In this document: piece after piece, positions 1 through 9,720 of the stretch
Position numbering within the stretch: the stretch's first letter is position 1
Layout: the number at the start of each line of letters is the position of its first letter
NCBI GenBank assembly: GCA_013398055.1
Contig: VZRS01014433.1
Span: forward strand, 19,836-83,835
Source of the DNA: Ifrita kowaldi
Lineage: Eukaryota > Chordata > Aves > Passeriformes > Cinclosomatidae
Reading direction: 5' to 3'
DNA length: 64,000 bases
Position numbers and translations under genes: made by a program
Notes under the pieces: model-generated
Databases searched by the model: none
The model's input: the letters and a program-made list of their open reading frames with translations, nothing else
What the model was told of the DNA's origin: nothing

Positions 1-69
1 GCTTTTCAAAGAGGAACGTGAAATCAAAACACCTGTTCTACATTAGCCCTCTCTCGCTTCCACCTCCCC
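1..69 (+). repeat. Direct repeat copy A (69 bp)
   Basis: These 69 bases recur without a mismatch at 603-671, an offset of 602 bp. The match stops at base 70 (a here, c in the other copy). The window starts at the first base, so the repeat may extend further upstream. It matches no repeat family I know. A single N (286) lies between the copies, so a misjoined or falsely duplicated assembly segment is as likely as a real tandem duplication. Confidence 0.9.
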
Positions 70-125
70 AGCCCCCGGGCCGTGGTTTATGCGGTTCTGT
101 GGGGTTTTTTTATTATTTACAGGGT

Positions 126-285
126 AGGAGAGAAGCAGAAATAGCAAAGAAATATTTATATATGTATATATTTATCTATTTATATATGTATATATCTATA
201 TATTATTTATATATTATTTATATATTATTTATAAATATTTATATATTTATATGTTTATATATTTTTGTATATTTATATAGTTATA
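126..285. repeat. TA-rich low-complexity tract (TATATTTA-like)
   Basis: About 160 bp are built almost only of A and T, with imperfect units of the type tatttatata. The tract ends at the single N. A 122-codon frame through it (18-386) encodes mostly Tyr, Ile, Leu and Phe, the signature of translated TA repeat rather than a protein. The tract could be a matrix-attachment or easily unwound sequence, but nothing specific supports that. Confidence 0.85.
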
Positions 286-286
286 N
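286..286. other. Assembly ambiguity (single N)
   Basis: A single N follows the TA-rich tract and precedes unrelated sequence (cccacagcagg). With the flanking 69-bp perfect duplication, it probably marks a join of uncertain length. Confidence 0.9.
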
Positions 287-602
287 CCCACAGCAGGGAA
301 GAGCCAGCCCCTCTCATTCCGTGCCAAGTTTCCAACTCCCGGCGCCAAGCAGCGCATTAGAAAACAAAACCAATCTAAATAAATAAATTAATTCATAATA
401 ATCGGGAAAATAAAAAAAAGCCACCATCAAACGCCAAAGCTTTGTGCCATCTCCAATCAGGGGGTGCTGGATCCCACCGACGGCTCAGGGAAGGGGAGGC
501 AGGGAAAGGGGATGGGGTTTTCTTTGATGAATTCCTAAACAATCCTTATTATTAATTCCTTCACCAACCAAGGGTGAATAGGGGCTCCAAATGGCAAGAT
601 TT
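287..602. other. Unannotated spacer between direct repeats
   Basis: Mixed sequence with a short A/T-rich run (aaataaataaattaattc, about 377-400). No gene, repeat family or regulatory motif is recognised. Its main relevance is that it lies between the two copies of the 69-bp repeat. Confidence 0.5.
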
Positions 603-671
603 GCTTTTCAAAGAGGAACGTGAAATCAAAACACCTGTTCTACATTAGCCCTCTCTCGCTTCCACCTCCCC
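603..671 (+). repeat. Direct repeat copy B (69 bp)
   Basis: Identical to bases 1-69. After the match the sequence continues as cgtaaatgaaattatttaaa, unrelated to the sequence after copy A. Confidence 0.9.
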
Positions 672-819
672 CGTAAATGAAATTATTTAAATAATGAAAA
701 AAATCTATATATGAGAGAGAATAGGCGTATTGTTTTTCTCTCCTGACACATGGGATCGGAGCTGGCAAACCGGGTATCGCTTCAGGTGCATAAATTATTA
801 ATCAAGCATTTAAGAAGTG

Positions 820-1320
820 ACATGGCGAGTTCTACCGGAGCATCTTTAGGCACATTCGCACCCAAAACCTGACACCCAAACCTACCCCGACATCTGCCCC
901 CAAACTCCTCTGGTGGGGATGGACAGCGAGTCCAGAAGCAGCGGTCAAACACTCCCAGCCCCCGCACCCCAAATTCCCCGCAGCCGCGGGCGGGCCCCCA
1001 AAAGCTCCCCGCAGTGGGATCCGCCCCACGCCCGTCGGGCCGAGCCCAGCGCGGGCTCTCCCGGTCCCCGGGGCACTGACCCCGCTCGGTGCGGCCCCAG
1101 CAGCGCCGCCCGGGGCCGGGAGCCCCGTTACCTTGGCGGGGGCTCGGCTGAGGTCTCACGGATGCCGAGCGGCCCTGGCCGAGGGCTCGGCTGGCTCCCG
1201 GCCCTATTTCCGCTTGTAACTACGAGGGGACCCTGCCCGGCCCGATAAGGTATCACAGAGCCGCGGCAGCCGCGGGCAGCACCTCACTGCGAGCTCCCCG
1301 GGCCAGCGGGGAGATGTCGA
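820..1320. promoter_or_regulatory. CpG island 1 (putative promoter or regulatory island)
   Basis: A GC-rich stretch with many undepleted CpG dinucleotides, densest at about 960-1280 (gcagccgcgggcgggcc, cgtcgggccgag, ccgcggcagccgcgg). DNA to the right is AT-richer with normal CpG depletion. Frames run through it on both strands (782-1159 minus, 913-1248 plus), but they encode Pro/Arg/Gly-rich strings with no domain. A lncRNA or distant-gene promoter is possible. No TATA box, start or splice structure decides a direction. Confidence 0.55.
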
Positions 1321-1729
1321 GGCATTTCTGGGAATAATCACATCACACAAGTGCTTACATTCCGGCTTCCTTTCTCTTCATCCCTACCACCGAGTTTGAA
1401 GTCACACCTTCTACCGGATTGTTTAAGGTCCCGGGGTTGCAGGGGGGTGGGTGGCAGCGAAGGGGGGGAGCTGGGGGTTGTTAATCTCTAGGGTTCCTCC
1501 AGGCCAATAAAAGTAGCGTGGTCAGAAATTTCTTCTTTTCCACAGAAACCTCTCCTTCTCCCCCACCAGCCCAGCCCCAAACCCTTTCTGTTTGTTTTTT
1601 TGCCTGGACTTCAGGGTCTGCAAAGAGCCCTGGGAAGTCCTGAAAGCTGCTCCAACTGAGCTGCAAAGTAACAAAAAAGACTTTGTTTGCCCCAGAAAGT
1701 GACGGAGGGGTCCTGGTATACACACAGAC
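1321..1729. other. Unannotated stretch with G-runs
   Basis: No gene or repeat family is recognised. G-runs of 5-6 bases occur at about 1441-1475, but their spacing does not strictly fit a four-run G-quadruplex. Confidence 0.4.
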
Positions 1730-1985
1730 ATTGTGCAAAATGCACCTGGAAAGGAGAATTTATAAAAATATCTTATCCACGTGCGCCAGGATGGGTTTCC
1801 CAAAATGCAACTGAAGGCCTTAAGCCTGCAGCATCCGGGAGGGTTGGTAAATGTGCTGATGTGAAAATAATTGTCAGTAAACGTCTGGGTGTGTGCACAC
1901 AAATACTTCTTTAAACATCTGATACAAACACTTCACATATCCAGGCATTGATCTTAATTAACTCGAGATCTTAAAGGCCTGAACA
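1730..1985. promoter_or_regulatory. AT-rich candidate noncoding element (CNE-like block a)
   Basis: A repeat-free block that is AT-richer than its flanks, with homeodomain- and forkhead-type words: tttataaaaa at 1759, gtaaacgt near 1877 and cttaattaactcgag near 1953. This texture is typical of conserved developmental enhancers. Conservation itself was not tested, so this call is inference. Confidence 0.3.
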
Positions 1986-2667
1986 GCGGGGTTTTGAGTG
2001 GGAGATGGGAATTCCAGGGCTGTAAACAGCTCTGGAAATTCACATTTTCTTGCAGAAAAGCACCCACCAGAACCTCTTTCACCGGGCATTTTGCTGTTCC
2101 CCCTCTGCTCTCTGTCAGGGGTGCTTTGTGCCACCACCCACTGAGCTCGGGGCTCACCTCATCAGCCCCTTCTTTGGGATCTCCTTGAGATTCTTAAAAA
2201 TCAGCCTGATCCCCTCTGCCCACGTCCCCTACCAGGCACTCAGCTTGTCCAGCGAGCAGACAAGAACAGTTTCTACAATTTTCTTTCTTTCCATGCCCCT
2301 TGAGACTCTGGGGTTTGCTGCTTTGCAGAAAGGGTAATTTGGGGCTGGTAATGAAGCATCCGGCGCTGACACGCTTTAAAAAGGCAAAACCAAGCAGATG
2401 GAGACAAGTGATTCCTGTCAGAGGGCAAACCTTTGGCAGTGCCCTTGATCCCGCTGTCACCCTCCCCATCCTTCATTGTGGTCCCTCTTTTCACACTGTC
2501 ACCACCCTGAGACTGCCTCTTCTTCACACAGCTCTTGGACCAAACCAGTCCCTCCATCGCAGAGCCACTCTGCTGTTTCCTCATAAATAACCAGAGCATG
2601 TGTGCACCATGCCTATGGCCACAAAAACCCGCCTTTGGCTGGGATTTCTGGTTGTCACCTCGTGCCA
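1986..2667. other. Unannotated stretch
   Basis: Ordinary mixed-composition DNA. No exon, repeat family or structured RNA is recognised. Overlapping frames of 60-140 codons on both strands show no domain. Confidence 0.4.
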
Positions 2668-2701
2668 ATAATAATAACAATAATAATAACAATAATAAGA
2701 A
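2668..2701 (+). repeat. (AAT)n / (AATAAC) microsatellite
   Basis: Short interrupted trinucleotide run of aataat and aataac units. One reading frame turns it into poly-Asn, which explains the Asn run in the overlapping frame at 2535-2798. Confidence 0.85.
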
Positions 2702-2797
2702 CGTTGCTTTGTGGATTCAAACCTGCCAGGAAGGCACCAAGCCAAGTGTTACACTTGTGGGAGGTATCTTGCAGAGCACTCCAAGGATCTTTTGTTA

Positions 2798-2878
2798 GGT
2801 CTGGCCTTATTTAATATTTTCATTAATGACCTTGTAAATGGATTACACAGCCCATTAATAAAATTGGCAGATGCTACC
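2798..2878 (+). mobile_element. CR1-like LINE reverse-transcriptase fragment
   Basis: Frame 1 from 2798 translates to GLALFNIFINDLVNGLHSP and, a few residues later, KLADAT. This matches the conserved CR1 reverse-transcriptase pattern (G-P-V-LFNIFINDL then KFADDT). The catalytic Asp-Asp motif reads LADA, so the second Asp is lost and the fragment cannot be functional. Nothing upstream or downstream in the same frame resembles the rest of ORF2. It is a short, old, 5'- and 3'-truncated remnant. A related LINE of the L3/CR1 group is the alternative. Confidence 0.6.
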
Positions 2879-4109
2879 CAGTCAAGGGAACACATGAAAG
2901 GCAAGAGAAGATTAAAAAGGGAAGGGAAAATGACAGAGAAAAGCACAGAAGAAAGGACAGAGAAAGAGCTCAAAATTATTTGTGATGATGAAATTCAGGG
3001 AAAGGTGGCTGGAGGATTATTCCAAACCCAGATTCTTTAATTGTGGTTTTATCCACAATCCAGTAAAAATAAATTGTGAGTCCCAGAGAGAGATGGGGCA
3101 GAAGGTGAGGCTGGAGTTTGCAGGGAGGGGTGGCAGGAGGGCAGGGACCACAGCGGGAGCCCTGCTCACACACGGAGCGGGGATGTGGGGACGTGCACCC
3201 TGTGGCTGAGCAGTGTCAAAAAACCCCAGAGGAACACTGGAAAACAACAAAAAGTGCTGCTTGTGCTGAAAGGGGGAGGAAAGACCCTTAATTTTGAGGG
3301 TAGGATTCAACAGCCAGTGCCAGGAAGCCCCCACATGTTTTGGGGTTCCCTGTGCTTCTGGCAGGTGTCATCAAATGGATCTGGATCAGTATCATCAGAT
3401 AAATCTGATAATCTTGGAGCTTGACTGCCCACATTTCCCTCTCAGCTCTTCCAGGGGCATCTGGTGGAGCTCTGAAAATAACATCAGCCATGAGGGATCT
3501 GTGAGGGGCTGCAAGCAGAGGAAAAGCACCTCATCAAAAATCTGGGATCCCACAACTGGATCCCTTGGGTCATTGTCCAGAGCAGTGACAGCTGGTGGGG
3601 ACCTGCTGGGTGAACAAGAACCTGGCCCAGGAAAGAGGAGAAGACACAATGGAATGGGGGCAAATTAAAAAATAAGCAGGAAAATCCTCCCCACAAATTC
3701 TGATGGCCTGGGAAGGGTGGGAGGTGCTGCAACTCCCTACTGACCAGAGACTAAAAATGATGAAAAAAAAAAAAAACCCCGCACTGATCAGGTGTAAAGT
3801 GGAAATAGAGCAAAAAGAGGATGAAAAATGTGGCCTAATAGGTGTTTCTACCTCCCTCACATCCCACTGGAATTCCAGGAGGTGCAGATGGAGGGGCAGA
3901 GGAGCAGTGTGGGTTTTCCCAGCAGTGTCACGGAACAGCTCGGACACCGAACAGACGCAGAGGGTTTGGGAGCCCCTCTGGCAGAACAGGTCTGTGGGTT
4001 TAAACTGAGCCAGGGACATGACCACAAAGCACCAGATGTTCCACTGATGGAAATCAGAGTGGATCCAACGGCACCAGGAAAGCTCTCACGGCAGGCTGGG
4101 CCGAGGGTT
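2879..4109. other. Unannotated stretch
   Basis: Mixed-composition DNA with a short poly-A run (about 3761-3775). No exon structure, repeat family or regulatory concentration is recognised. The longest frame is 151 codons (3570-4025, minus), low in complexity and without a domain. Confidence 0.4.
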
Positions 4110-5060
4110 TGATGCATTAAATACTCCAAGGCTGCGGATTTAAGTGTGTCCCCTTCTCAGCAGTTTTACACAGATAAAATCCTCGTGCCTTAAGCTTTCC
4201 CAGGTTATTTGGCATATTTTTTGAGGATCTGTTGTGCTAAGGATTGCAGCTTGACCCGAGTTGTCACCCTTTTTCCTAAATAATTATGATAGCACTACTT
4301 CCAAAGGGAAAGAAGGAATTAAAAACCCAACACTGGGCCCAGCCTACCTCTGCATTACACCTGTTTGACATCACAAACCTGCCTGCTTCAAAGAACCAAA
4401 CCTCTGTTCTACTCCTGCCTGTTTCATTTAGACACAAATCCCTAAAAACCTGAGTACTTCAGCGTTTTCTCTTTTCTTTCAGCACTTGCTGTTCACCTAT
4501 TTGCTTTTTTCTCTTTACACTGGGTCACCACTACGAAAATCTTGGCCAAACTTTGTGAAGCCATGAATATGATTATGGCCTGCTAATGTAAACAGGCAGG
4601 AAGGGGTAAAATAGGTTGGTTTTGTGTGTGTGTGTGTGTGAGAGAGAGAGAAGCAGAAGGATCCAGATCCAGTTTATAAACATCCATCTCCAGTAATGAG
4701 TCCTCTAGGAAGAAATGAAAAATAGCCCAGGCCTGGTAAAGTCAATTAAGTTGCTTTTAAATAAGAGGTTACCCAGAGAGGCCAAGAGTTAACATGTAAA
4801 GGCTTATTGCCAGTGCTGTAAAAAATAAAAGGACGCTCGAATATTTGAAGACATTTGGTTGCTATTATAAACAAGTGGATCTAATAGTGTGGGTACATTC
4901 ATAGACTAACTGTAGAAGTTGGGCATCTTATAAGGACACATTGAAAGGGAAAAAACTCCAAGGTTCCCTGGCTAAATAATTCCAAATGGGTCATTATAAA
5001 AGCACTGATACAACACGTGTGGTTGGGACCCAGGGCATTTATAAGGCAAGCTTTTCAAGC
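4110..5060. promoter_or_regulatory. Large AT-rich candidate noncoding element (CNE-like block b)
   Basis: About 950 bp of AT-rich, repeat-poor DNA with no frame of note, between GC-rich flanks. It holds a forkhead-consensus TGTAAACA (4587-4594), TTTATAA words at 4673 and 5039, ctgctaatg near 4581, and several taaataat-type homeodomain words. Texture and size resemble vertebrate conserved enhancer clusters. That identity is inferred. An interspecies alignment would decide it. Confidence 0.45.
4623..4651 (+). repeat. (TG)n(AG)n compound microsatellite
   Basis: About nine TG units run directly into five or six AG units. It is a potentially polymorphic dinucleotide marker inside the CNE-like block. 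Confidence 0.9.
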
Positions 5061-7037
5061 CCCCCAGTAATGAGCAGCTAACAACAAGAGCACAGCCAAA
5101 GGTGTGTGTAATGTGCAGGGAACACATGGCAAAGCTTTACCCTGCAAATTCTTATAATGACCTGGAGAGCAGATGGCCCTGACACCACTTCCAGCCCTTC
5201 GGAAAACTCGACTGAGGTTTATCCTGGTGTGGGGACTCGGAACTGGAGAGGCGAGCGCAGTGACAGCACCTTCCAGGGAGGGGAGGGATGTTCCTAGAGA
5301 GATGAGAAAAGAACTTAAAGACAAAAGGAGAACAAAGATGCTCCTCTTTTCTGCTCCAAAGCCCAAATTTTTCTCCTTGGGGCAAAACCCCATTTTTGGG
5401 GGGATTTCAGGGAGGTTACAGCGGGCTGCTAACACAATCTGGGGGCAGACCTGTAATTCCTGCAAAGACAACCTGGAGGGGGCCCCCAGGCACCAAAGTC
5501 ACCTTCTCACAGAGGCCAGTGCTGACCCACACAGAGGAGCTTTCCAAGATATCCCAGGCTGTCGACCCTTGCCTTTGGAAGCAGTGGGAATGCTGCTCTG
5601 TGCTCCAGCTCCCCCAGGAACAGCCCGTTCCCACAGCATCCCAGGGTGTGTAACATCCACCCGCTCCCACGGAGCTGTGCCCACAAATCCTGCTGCTTTT
5701 CCAAGGGCAAACATCACAATTTGAGGGACAGGCTTGACAAAGCCACAGCATCCCTTCCCAAAGGCAGACTCAAGGCACGGAGCAGAAGTTTTGACCACCA
5801 CAGACCCTTCCTGCCACAGCCCAGGGCTGGCCACTGACCCGAACCCTTCATCCCCTCACAGCACACATCGGAATAGCTGAGCCTCTTCTCATGCCCATCT
5901 TCGGACCTCACAATTAGAGGCAGTAGATGGAAAAGCGAGGTCCAAGGAAACATGAAGGAGCACGTTTTAGGATCCTAAAGAGGCAGAATGACCCTCAGTG
6001 AGGACGTTTTTACAAGCATTTATATAAATTTCAGTTAAATATTAAGCTGCTCCTGACTATCCAACAGCAGCAGGCTCTGCCCATGTCAGACCCAGAGGCG
6101 AGGCTCAAATCTGAATTCCCAGGAGACACAGCATCCCCACACAGGATCCGGGACCAGAATTCCTCATTTTGAAATGAAATTTTGAACGAGGTATCCCTCA
6201 GCATGGATTCATGAGTCGCTGCTCCGGCTCTGGAGCACAGCACTGATTTCCTGCTGGCTCAGCAAGCAGCAGGACAGCGGGATCAGGGAGTTCTCACCTT
6301 TCCCGAGCCTCCTGCCCGCCTCCCTCACTCCCTGTCAGCTGCGAGGGGACGGGAGAGCAGCAAGCACAGGGTCTGGCGCATTAACGTCACCAGCAAGGAA
6401 GCGGGGTCAGAGTTAAGCAGCGTTTCCCCGCATCCACCGCAGGCTCAGAGCGTGCATGGGGACAATTAACTCAGCAGCTTGATGAGGAGACTCCTGAGCC
6501 GCCTTTCCCCTCAGAGGGAGGGGGATTCCGGCACGATTCATTGCTACATCACAGCACCCGCCTGAAGGACCGGCCAGGGACACCAGACCGGGGCAGAGCC
6601 CTGGGAATCCTGTCCTGGCTGCTCTCTGGAGTGCGGGGTGGCAGAGGAGGAGGCAGGAGTGCAAATCTGCCTCTATTTGTTTAAGCCACCAGCAAATTAT
6701 TGCTGCAAATCTGCCAGGCTGCCCCTGCGGTTTCGGGGAGATTTTTCTGGCTTTCTGGTCTGGGGTATTGTACACACGGGTTTCCTTTCCAGCCCTTGAT
6801 AAACACTTCTGACCAACTACTCAGGAGGAACAGGGTGGGGGGAACATTCCCAAACCCCAGCGTGGAAACCCCGACGCCTCCCTTCTCATGTCACAGGAGT
6901 CCTGCACCTGGCTCCTGGCACGGGGACAAGCTCTCCCAGCCACGGTCCCGGCGTTCTGGGGGGGGCACCTGCCAGTCAGCAGCAGGGAGGGTCAGCCTGG
7001 GTGCCAGCAAGTCTGTACCACACCGGGGAACCCCTGG
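5061..7037. other. Unannotated stretch
   Basis: GC-moderate DNA with no recognised exon, repeat family or RNA. The frame at 5173-5724 (183 codons, plus) has no domain and no supporting splice or promoter context, so I treat it as chance. A long G run (about 6955-6966) is the only low-complexity feature. Confidence 0.4.
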
Positions 7038-7097
7038 AATTGTTTATTAATATTTATTTATTTATTATTTAATAAAATTAATCATTTATTATCAAAG
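7038..7097. repeat. ATTT-rich low-complexity tract
   Basis: Repeated tttatt and atta units (gtttattaatatttattta and following). A short AT-rich low-complexity run with no recognised function. Confidence 0.7.
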
Positions 7098-8929
7098 GGG
7101 AGAGCAGCAAGAGCCTGGGGACAGGGGGGAGAAAGAAAGGAGAGCCTGGAGAGCCTGGGGTGAAGCAGAGCCCAGTCTGCAGCAATGCCAGTAAAGAACA
7201 TCCACAAGATCCCTAAAATCTGGGTCCAGAAATTGCCCAAACCCCTACTGCCACCCTCCAGAGACCCCAGAAGCACCTCAAGGCAGCAGGAACAGCCCGG
7301 AGCTGGCATGGCTTGGGCACTGCTCCACATCCAAAGCTGTGGGGAAGGGGTCCACGCTGGAGCAAACTTGGGGAGTAAGGAACTGAATAAACCCTCCTGG
7401 AATCCATTTTGTAAGTGAAAACCACCCTCATTTAGGGATGTGCTCAGTGTCAGAGCATACAGATCAGAAATTTGGGGTCATTCCCAAAGATGCCAGCTTG
7501 GTGTAGAACAGGTGCTCAGCCTGCTTCCCTAAGGAAAGGGGACAAGCCCTGCATGCCTGTACCTGCCTCCAGAAACTGATTTGTCTCCATTCTCAGTTCT
7601 GGGGGGTCTGATTCCATTTCCATCACGTTTAGCAGCCTGCTGTCACTTCCAGAAGCAGAGTTCCCACATGGAATAGGAAAAATCAGTGTCCTCAGTGAGC
7701 CACGGACTTCAGAGAACCCGCAGATGGGCATGGCCAGGAGAGCTGCACACGCAGCAAGAGATCTCAGGACTAGACACCAGAAAATCCCGCTCAAGAATGA
7801 GTTTGGCAGCCACATTTCTTCAGCTTCACCACTCGTTTGTCCTTTCCAGACACCCTTTTGAGGCTGTGGCAGAGGAGAGGGGGCTCACTCTGTGGAAGGG
7901 CTGCTCCACCCCTGCCCGTGCTGAGAGCAGCCAGGGAGGGACCACAGGGCAAAGCTGCCCTGCGGGAACAGGGAATAACGCCAGCTTACACAGCTCGACA
8001 GAGCCACTGGGAGCTGAGATCTCACCAGTGGGACAGGGAATGCTCTTGGACTGACGGCAAAGAGGGGGGGAAAGCAGAAACATCAGCATCGAGTCACTGC
8101 AGAGAGCTGGCACACAAGCCAGCAGGTGCCTTGGCAGCCACACAGCCAAGGAGCTGTCCCTCCATGCCAGCAGCAAGGCAAGCCCTGGGAGATTCCTTGC
8201 CAGCTCCTTCTCCTCCAATTTCCCATGGCACAAGGAGCCCAGCCTCTCTGGGATGGCTGGGAATTCTTCTGCCCTGCAGCACAGAAAATGCTGGGTGTGG
8301 CTGTGCTGATCCCAGGGGATCTCTGTCGCACCGTAAAACTCGTTCCGTGCACCTCATCCCTTCTTTGCACACACACAGCATCCCTCCTAAATCCCCCCTG
8401 TAAAATCCCAGAGCAGGCAAGAGAAGAGAGAGATGTGTGGCTGAGTTACAATTTGGCTGCTGACCGGGGCCAAGTCAGGTCCCACGGCTGGAAGGAACTG
8501 GATGGGCTCATAAATCCTTGGATTTTTGAGGACAGCAACTCTCTGCTTGATTTCACTCAAACCTCGTGGCTGGGAAGCTCTGCCTGGGAAGGAGGAAGGA
8601 CCAGGAATTTATCCGTGCCTCTGTGAGCATCATCCCTGGGCTGTGCCTCGGTTTCACGCCCGGGTGGTGCACAGGGACATCGGCTGCTCAGCCTCAGGGA
8701 CAGGCTGGCTCTTAAAACCCCTTTTCTGAGCCTCGCTTTTCCCCTCTGCAAAAGGAACACCACGACTGTTCACAGAGGGGGAAAAAAAACCTCCTCTTGT
8801 ATCAGCCAGGAGACAAAATCCACTTAGTATGGCATCAGAAAAAGGAAAAGTGCCCCCAGAGGGAGATCAGTCAGCGAGGGGCTGTCCCCGTGCTCCAGCT
8901 TCGATTAGATCCTCCAGCACGGAATAAAC
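7098..8929. other. Unannotated stretch
   Basis: Ordinary GC-rich DNA. Overlapping frames up to 188 codons occur on both strands without any domain. No repeat family or regulatory structure is recognised. Confidence 0.4.
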
Positions 8930-9145
8930 AACTTTCACCTTGCCGTGACCCCGGGGAGTCCTCAGCCCGCCTGGGCGGCACTGCCAGCATCCCACGTGGA
9001 GCTGCGGAGCCTGGAGCCCCGGCGGCACGGGATAACCGGGAATCCACCGGGAATCCACCGGGAATCCACCGGGAATCCCGGCCTCGCCGAGCCCGGCACG
9101 GACCTGCGGCTGTGCGGCCCCAGCCCAGAGCGGCCGCTGCCTTTT
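8930..9145. promoter_or_regulatory. Small CpG-rich island 2
   Basis: A local cluster of CpG dinucleotides and GC-rich sequence around a short tandem repeat. It adjoins an AT-rich candidate element to the right. It is too short to be called a promoter with confidence. Confidence 0.3.
9035..9078 (+). repeat. 11-bp tandem repeat, 4 perfect copies
   Basis: The unit accgggaatcc is repeated four times without mismatch. On the plus strand it can translate as STGNPPGIHRE-type repeats, which explains the repetitive frames over this region. A young minisatellite, probably polymorphic. Confidence 0.95.
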
Positions 9146-9149
9146 GCTG

Positions 9150-9720
9150 AAACGACGCCCATGGAAGAAGGCAGGATTTTATTGCGCTTCTCAGAGAGAT
9201 AAATAAAATAACTCTGAGTCTTGGGGATGAAATATACATTAAATATATGGCATCCTGTGCTTCAGAGCTGAGATACACGGGTCCAATCTGCCCGTATTTT
9301 ACTTCCATGCTGCTCGTCAGGTATCCTCCCCCAGGCCGAGGGGGAGGGATCCATCTGAGCCTCCAATTAAAGCCCAGCTCTCCTTAAAGGCACCATTGTA
9401 GGCAAAGGGGATAAAAAGAAAAAAAAAACGAAGAAAAAAAGATAATTCTGTCAGCACAGATGTCTCCTACGCCGAGGGGTTTGCAAAGAAGTAAAACCTG
9501 AGCCTCTATTAGGCCATTTGCAAAGTTATGGACTGTAAATAAACAGAGCAGAGCAGTTCCCCCACCTAAGAGATACCACAAGTCAGTGGACAGCACTGAC
9601 AAGCCCGAGTCTTGCTGTAGCTGCCTTATCTTTCTAATCCTCTGGATTATTAATAGTAGTGGGGCTGTGATAGAGTCCAGAGGCCACCCCGTGACAGACA
9701 CCACCGTGTGAAGCATCCCA
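9150..9720. promoter_or_regulatory. AT-rich candidate noncoding element (CNE-like block c)
   Basis: AT-rich, repeat-poor sequence containing a poly-A run (9417-9428), several atta and taat words (for example ggattattaatagtag near 9645) and gataa words. A 155-codon minus-strand frame (9384-9851) is rich in Leu and Cys and has no recognised domain, so I read the block as noncoding. A regulatory role is inferred from texture only. Confidence 0.35.

Noticed and set aside
18..386. 122-codon frame rich in Tyr, Ile and Leu that looks like a membrane protein
   Set aside because: Translation of the TA-rich tract, and the frame crosses the N at 286.
9035..9078. Possible CRISPR-like repeat array
   Set aside because: Head-to-tail 11-bp tandem units without spacers in vertebrate DNA. 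It is a minisatellite.
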